Assembly: GCA_021158595.1 (NCBI GenBank)
Contig: JAGGUF010000031.1
Span: 1-6,203 of the forward strand
Length of the DNA stretch: 6,203 nt
Direction of reading: 5' to 3'
Source of the DNA: a bacterium
GTDB lineage: Bacteria > Patescibacteriota > Minisyncoccia > Minisyncoccales > GCA-002788555
Made by a program: the position numbers and the translations under genes. Below the pieces are notes generated by a model. It was not told where the DNA came from. It ran no database searches and saw only the letters and a list, made by a program, of their open reading frames with translations. Shown piece after piece: positions 5,719-6,203 of this stretch. Positions within the stretch are counted from its first letter, which is position 1. The number at the start of each line of letters is the position of its first letter.

Positions 5719-5866
5719 AAGAATATTAGACTAATTTTAAAGAAAAAATTATTCCCAGTGACTTTCTAATTATTGAAAAAATTGTTAAAAATAAAGAAAA
5801 GAAATATTATAATTGCATTATAGAAAAGAGGGGAAATATCTATCTTTTAAAAAATTTTGAATAAAA

Positions 5867-6203
5867 ATGTCTCTTGAAAAATATTGGAAAAAAAGAAAGT
5901 TCGATAAAACTCCTGAGCCAAAAGGAAAGGTTTTGAAAACCTCAAAAAATAGATTTGTGGTTCATGACCATTATGCTTTAAAAGCCGGTCACCATCATGA
6001 CTTTAGATTAGAAATGGAAGGGGTTTTAAAATCCTGGGCGGTGCCAAAAGGAGTTCCAGAAAAAAAAGGGAAACGCGTGCTTGCCCTGGAGACGGAACCG
6101 CATCCCGTATCCTACCTTAACTTCCAGGGCGAAATTCCACGGGGTTGTTATGGAGCGGGAGTTGTTAAAGTATTTGACAAAGGCACTTATAAACTAATTG
6201 AAA
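5867..6203 (+). CDS. DNA 3'-phosphoesterase (LigD PE-domain family), 3' end beyond the window
   Basis: PE-domain proteins trim 3'-phosphate and 3'-ribonucleotide ends in DNA repair; they occur alone or fused to ligase and polymerase in LigD. The first 112 residues are visible, with no stop before the window ends. Typical PE sequence is clear: SLEKYWKKRKFDKTPEPKGK at 2-21, FVVHDHYALKAGHHHDFRLE at 30-49, VLKSWAVPKGVP at 53-64, ETEPHPVSYLNFQGEIP at 75-91 and YGAGVVKVFDKGTY at 95-108. Aligned with Pseudomonas LigD PE (numbering recalled from memory), E21, H42, H48, D50, R52, E82, H84 and Y88 correspond to E17, H35, H43, D45, R47, E77, H79 and Y83. D15 is Lys11 here. The ATG is 2 nt after the stop of the Nudix remnant, suggesting an original operon. 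Base composition turns G+C-rich from about 6068. Whether ligase or polymerase domains follow cannot be seen. Confidence 0.88.
   Translation, partial: MSLEKYWKKRKFDKTPEPKGKVLKTSKNRFVVHDHYALKAGHHHDFRLEMEGVLKSWAVPKGVPEKKGKRVLALETEPHPVSYLNFQGEIPRGCYGAGVVKVFDKGTYKLIE

Larger units (their letters stand above)
5392..5864 (+). pseudogene. Nudix hydrolase gene, broken by repeat element C
   Basis: Nudix enzymes hydrolyse nucleoside diphosphate derivatives. The ATG at 5392 opens a frame that begins MQENPLSVVISALIKNNQIL and reaches GLWGLPGGKIEKEEHLS, the start of a Nudix box (GX5EX7REUXEEXGU). The box is then cut off: about 5535 onward is repeat element C, and the frame ends at TGA 5566-5568 after 58 codons. 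The essential REUXEEXGU half is missing, so no active enzyme is expected. Past the element, 5730-5861 encodes 44 residues (TNFKEKIIPSDFLIIEKIVK... ending LLKNFE, stop 5862-5864) that look like the C-terminal tail of the same type of Nudix protein. Given a usual length of about 130-150 residues, some 45-60 central residues are lost, so this is replacement rather than simple insertion. The C-terminal assignment is from memory of similar proteins and is less certain than the N-terminal one. Confidence 0.7.

Noticed and set aside
5535..5720. Target-site duplication for element C
   Set aside because: Bases to the left (ATTTATCTCT) have no match in the bases right of the hairpin; GAAGAA on both sides is too short and simple to count.

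Overview
The window is about 35% G+C by eye, with compact gene spacing and A/T-ending codons. It reads as part of a small AT-rich bacterial genome. The gene styles (arginyl-tRNA synthetase, an archaeal/CPR-like Nudix protein, a stand-alone LigD-type phosphoesterase, a thioredoxin-CcdA fusion) suggest Candidate Phyla Radiation/Patescibacteria, perhaps Parcubacteria-like. That placement is inference; no marker gene here fixes the taxon.

Layout, all genes on the + strand: argS (66-1736); repeat element A (1751-1909); a metal-type ABC transporter pair of ATPase (1916-2617) and ABC-3 permease (2621-3388); repeat element B (about 3389-3568); a possible promoter and an exported thioredoxin-like/CcdA-like membrane fusion protein (3664-5331); a Nudix hydrolase gene (5392-5864) broken by repeat element C (about 5535-5718); and the 5' part of a DNA 3'-phosphoesterase gene of the LigD PE family (from 5867, running off the window).

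The most unusual content is a family of short, G+C-rich, nested-palindrome elements, three copies in 6.2 kb, set in AT-rich DNA. Their shared core is a C-rich arm, a 3-nt loop and a G-rich arm (CCTCCCCCTCCC / GGGAGGGGGAGG), followed by GGTGGGGGAGG. Copy A looks like a clean transposition product: 159 bp, with imperfect terminal inverted repeats and a perfect 9-bp direct repeat (TCTAAAATG) on both sides. Removing the element and one repeat copy puts the ABC ATPase start codon 11 nt after the argS stop, so A seems to have landed in an operon junction and duplicated the start codon. Copy B lies between two 11-bp CTCTATTTTTT repeats at the permease 3' end. Copy C lies in the opposite orientation, has lost one end, and has replaced the middle of the Nudix gene, including the second half of the Nudix box. 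None of the copies encodes a transposase, so they look like non-autonomous, MITE-like elements.

Functionally the genes are housekeeping (Arg-tRNA charging), metal uptake (the solute-binding protein is not in view), extracytoplasmic thiol-disulfide chemistry, and nucleotide or DNA-end repair (dead Nudix plus PE). Apart from the likely argS-ABC operon and the ATPase-permease coupling, no joint pathway is evident.
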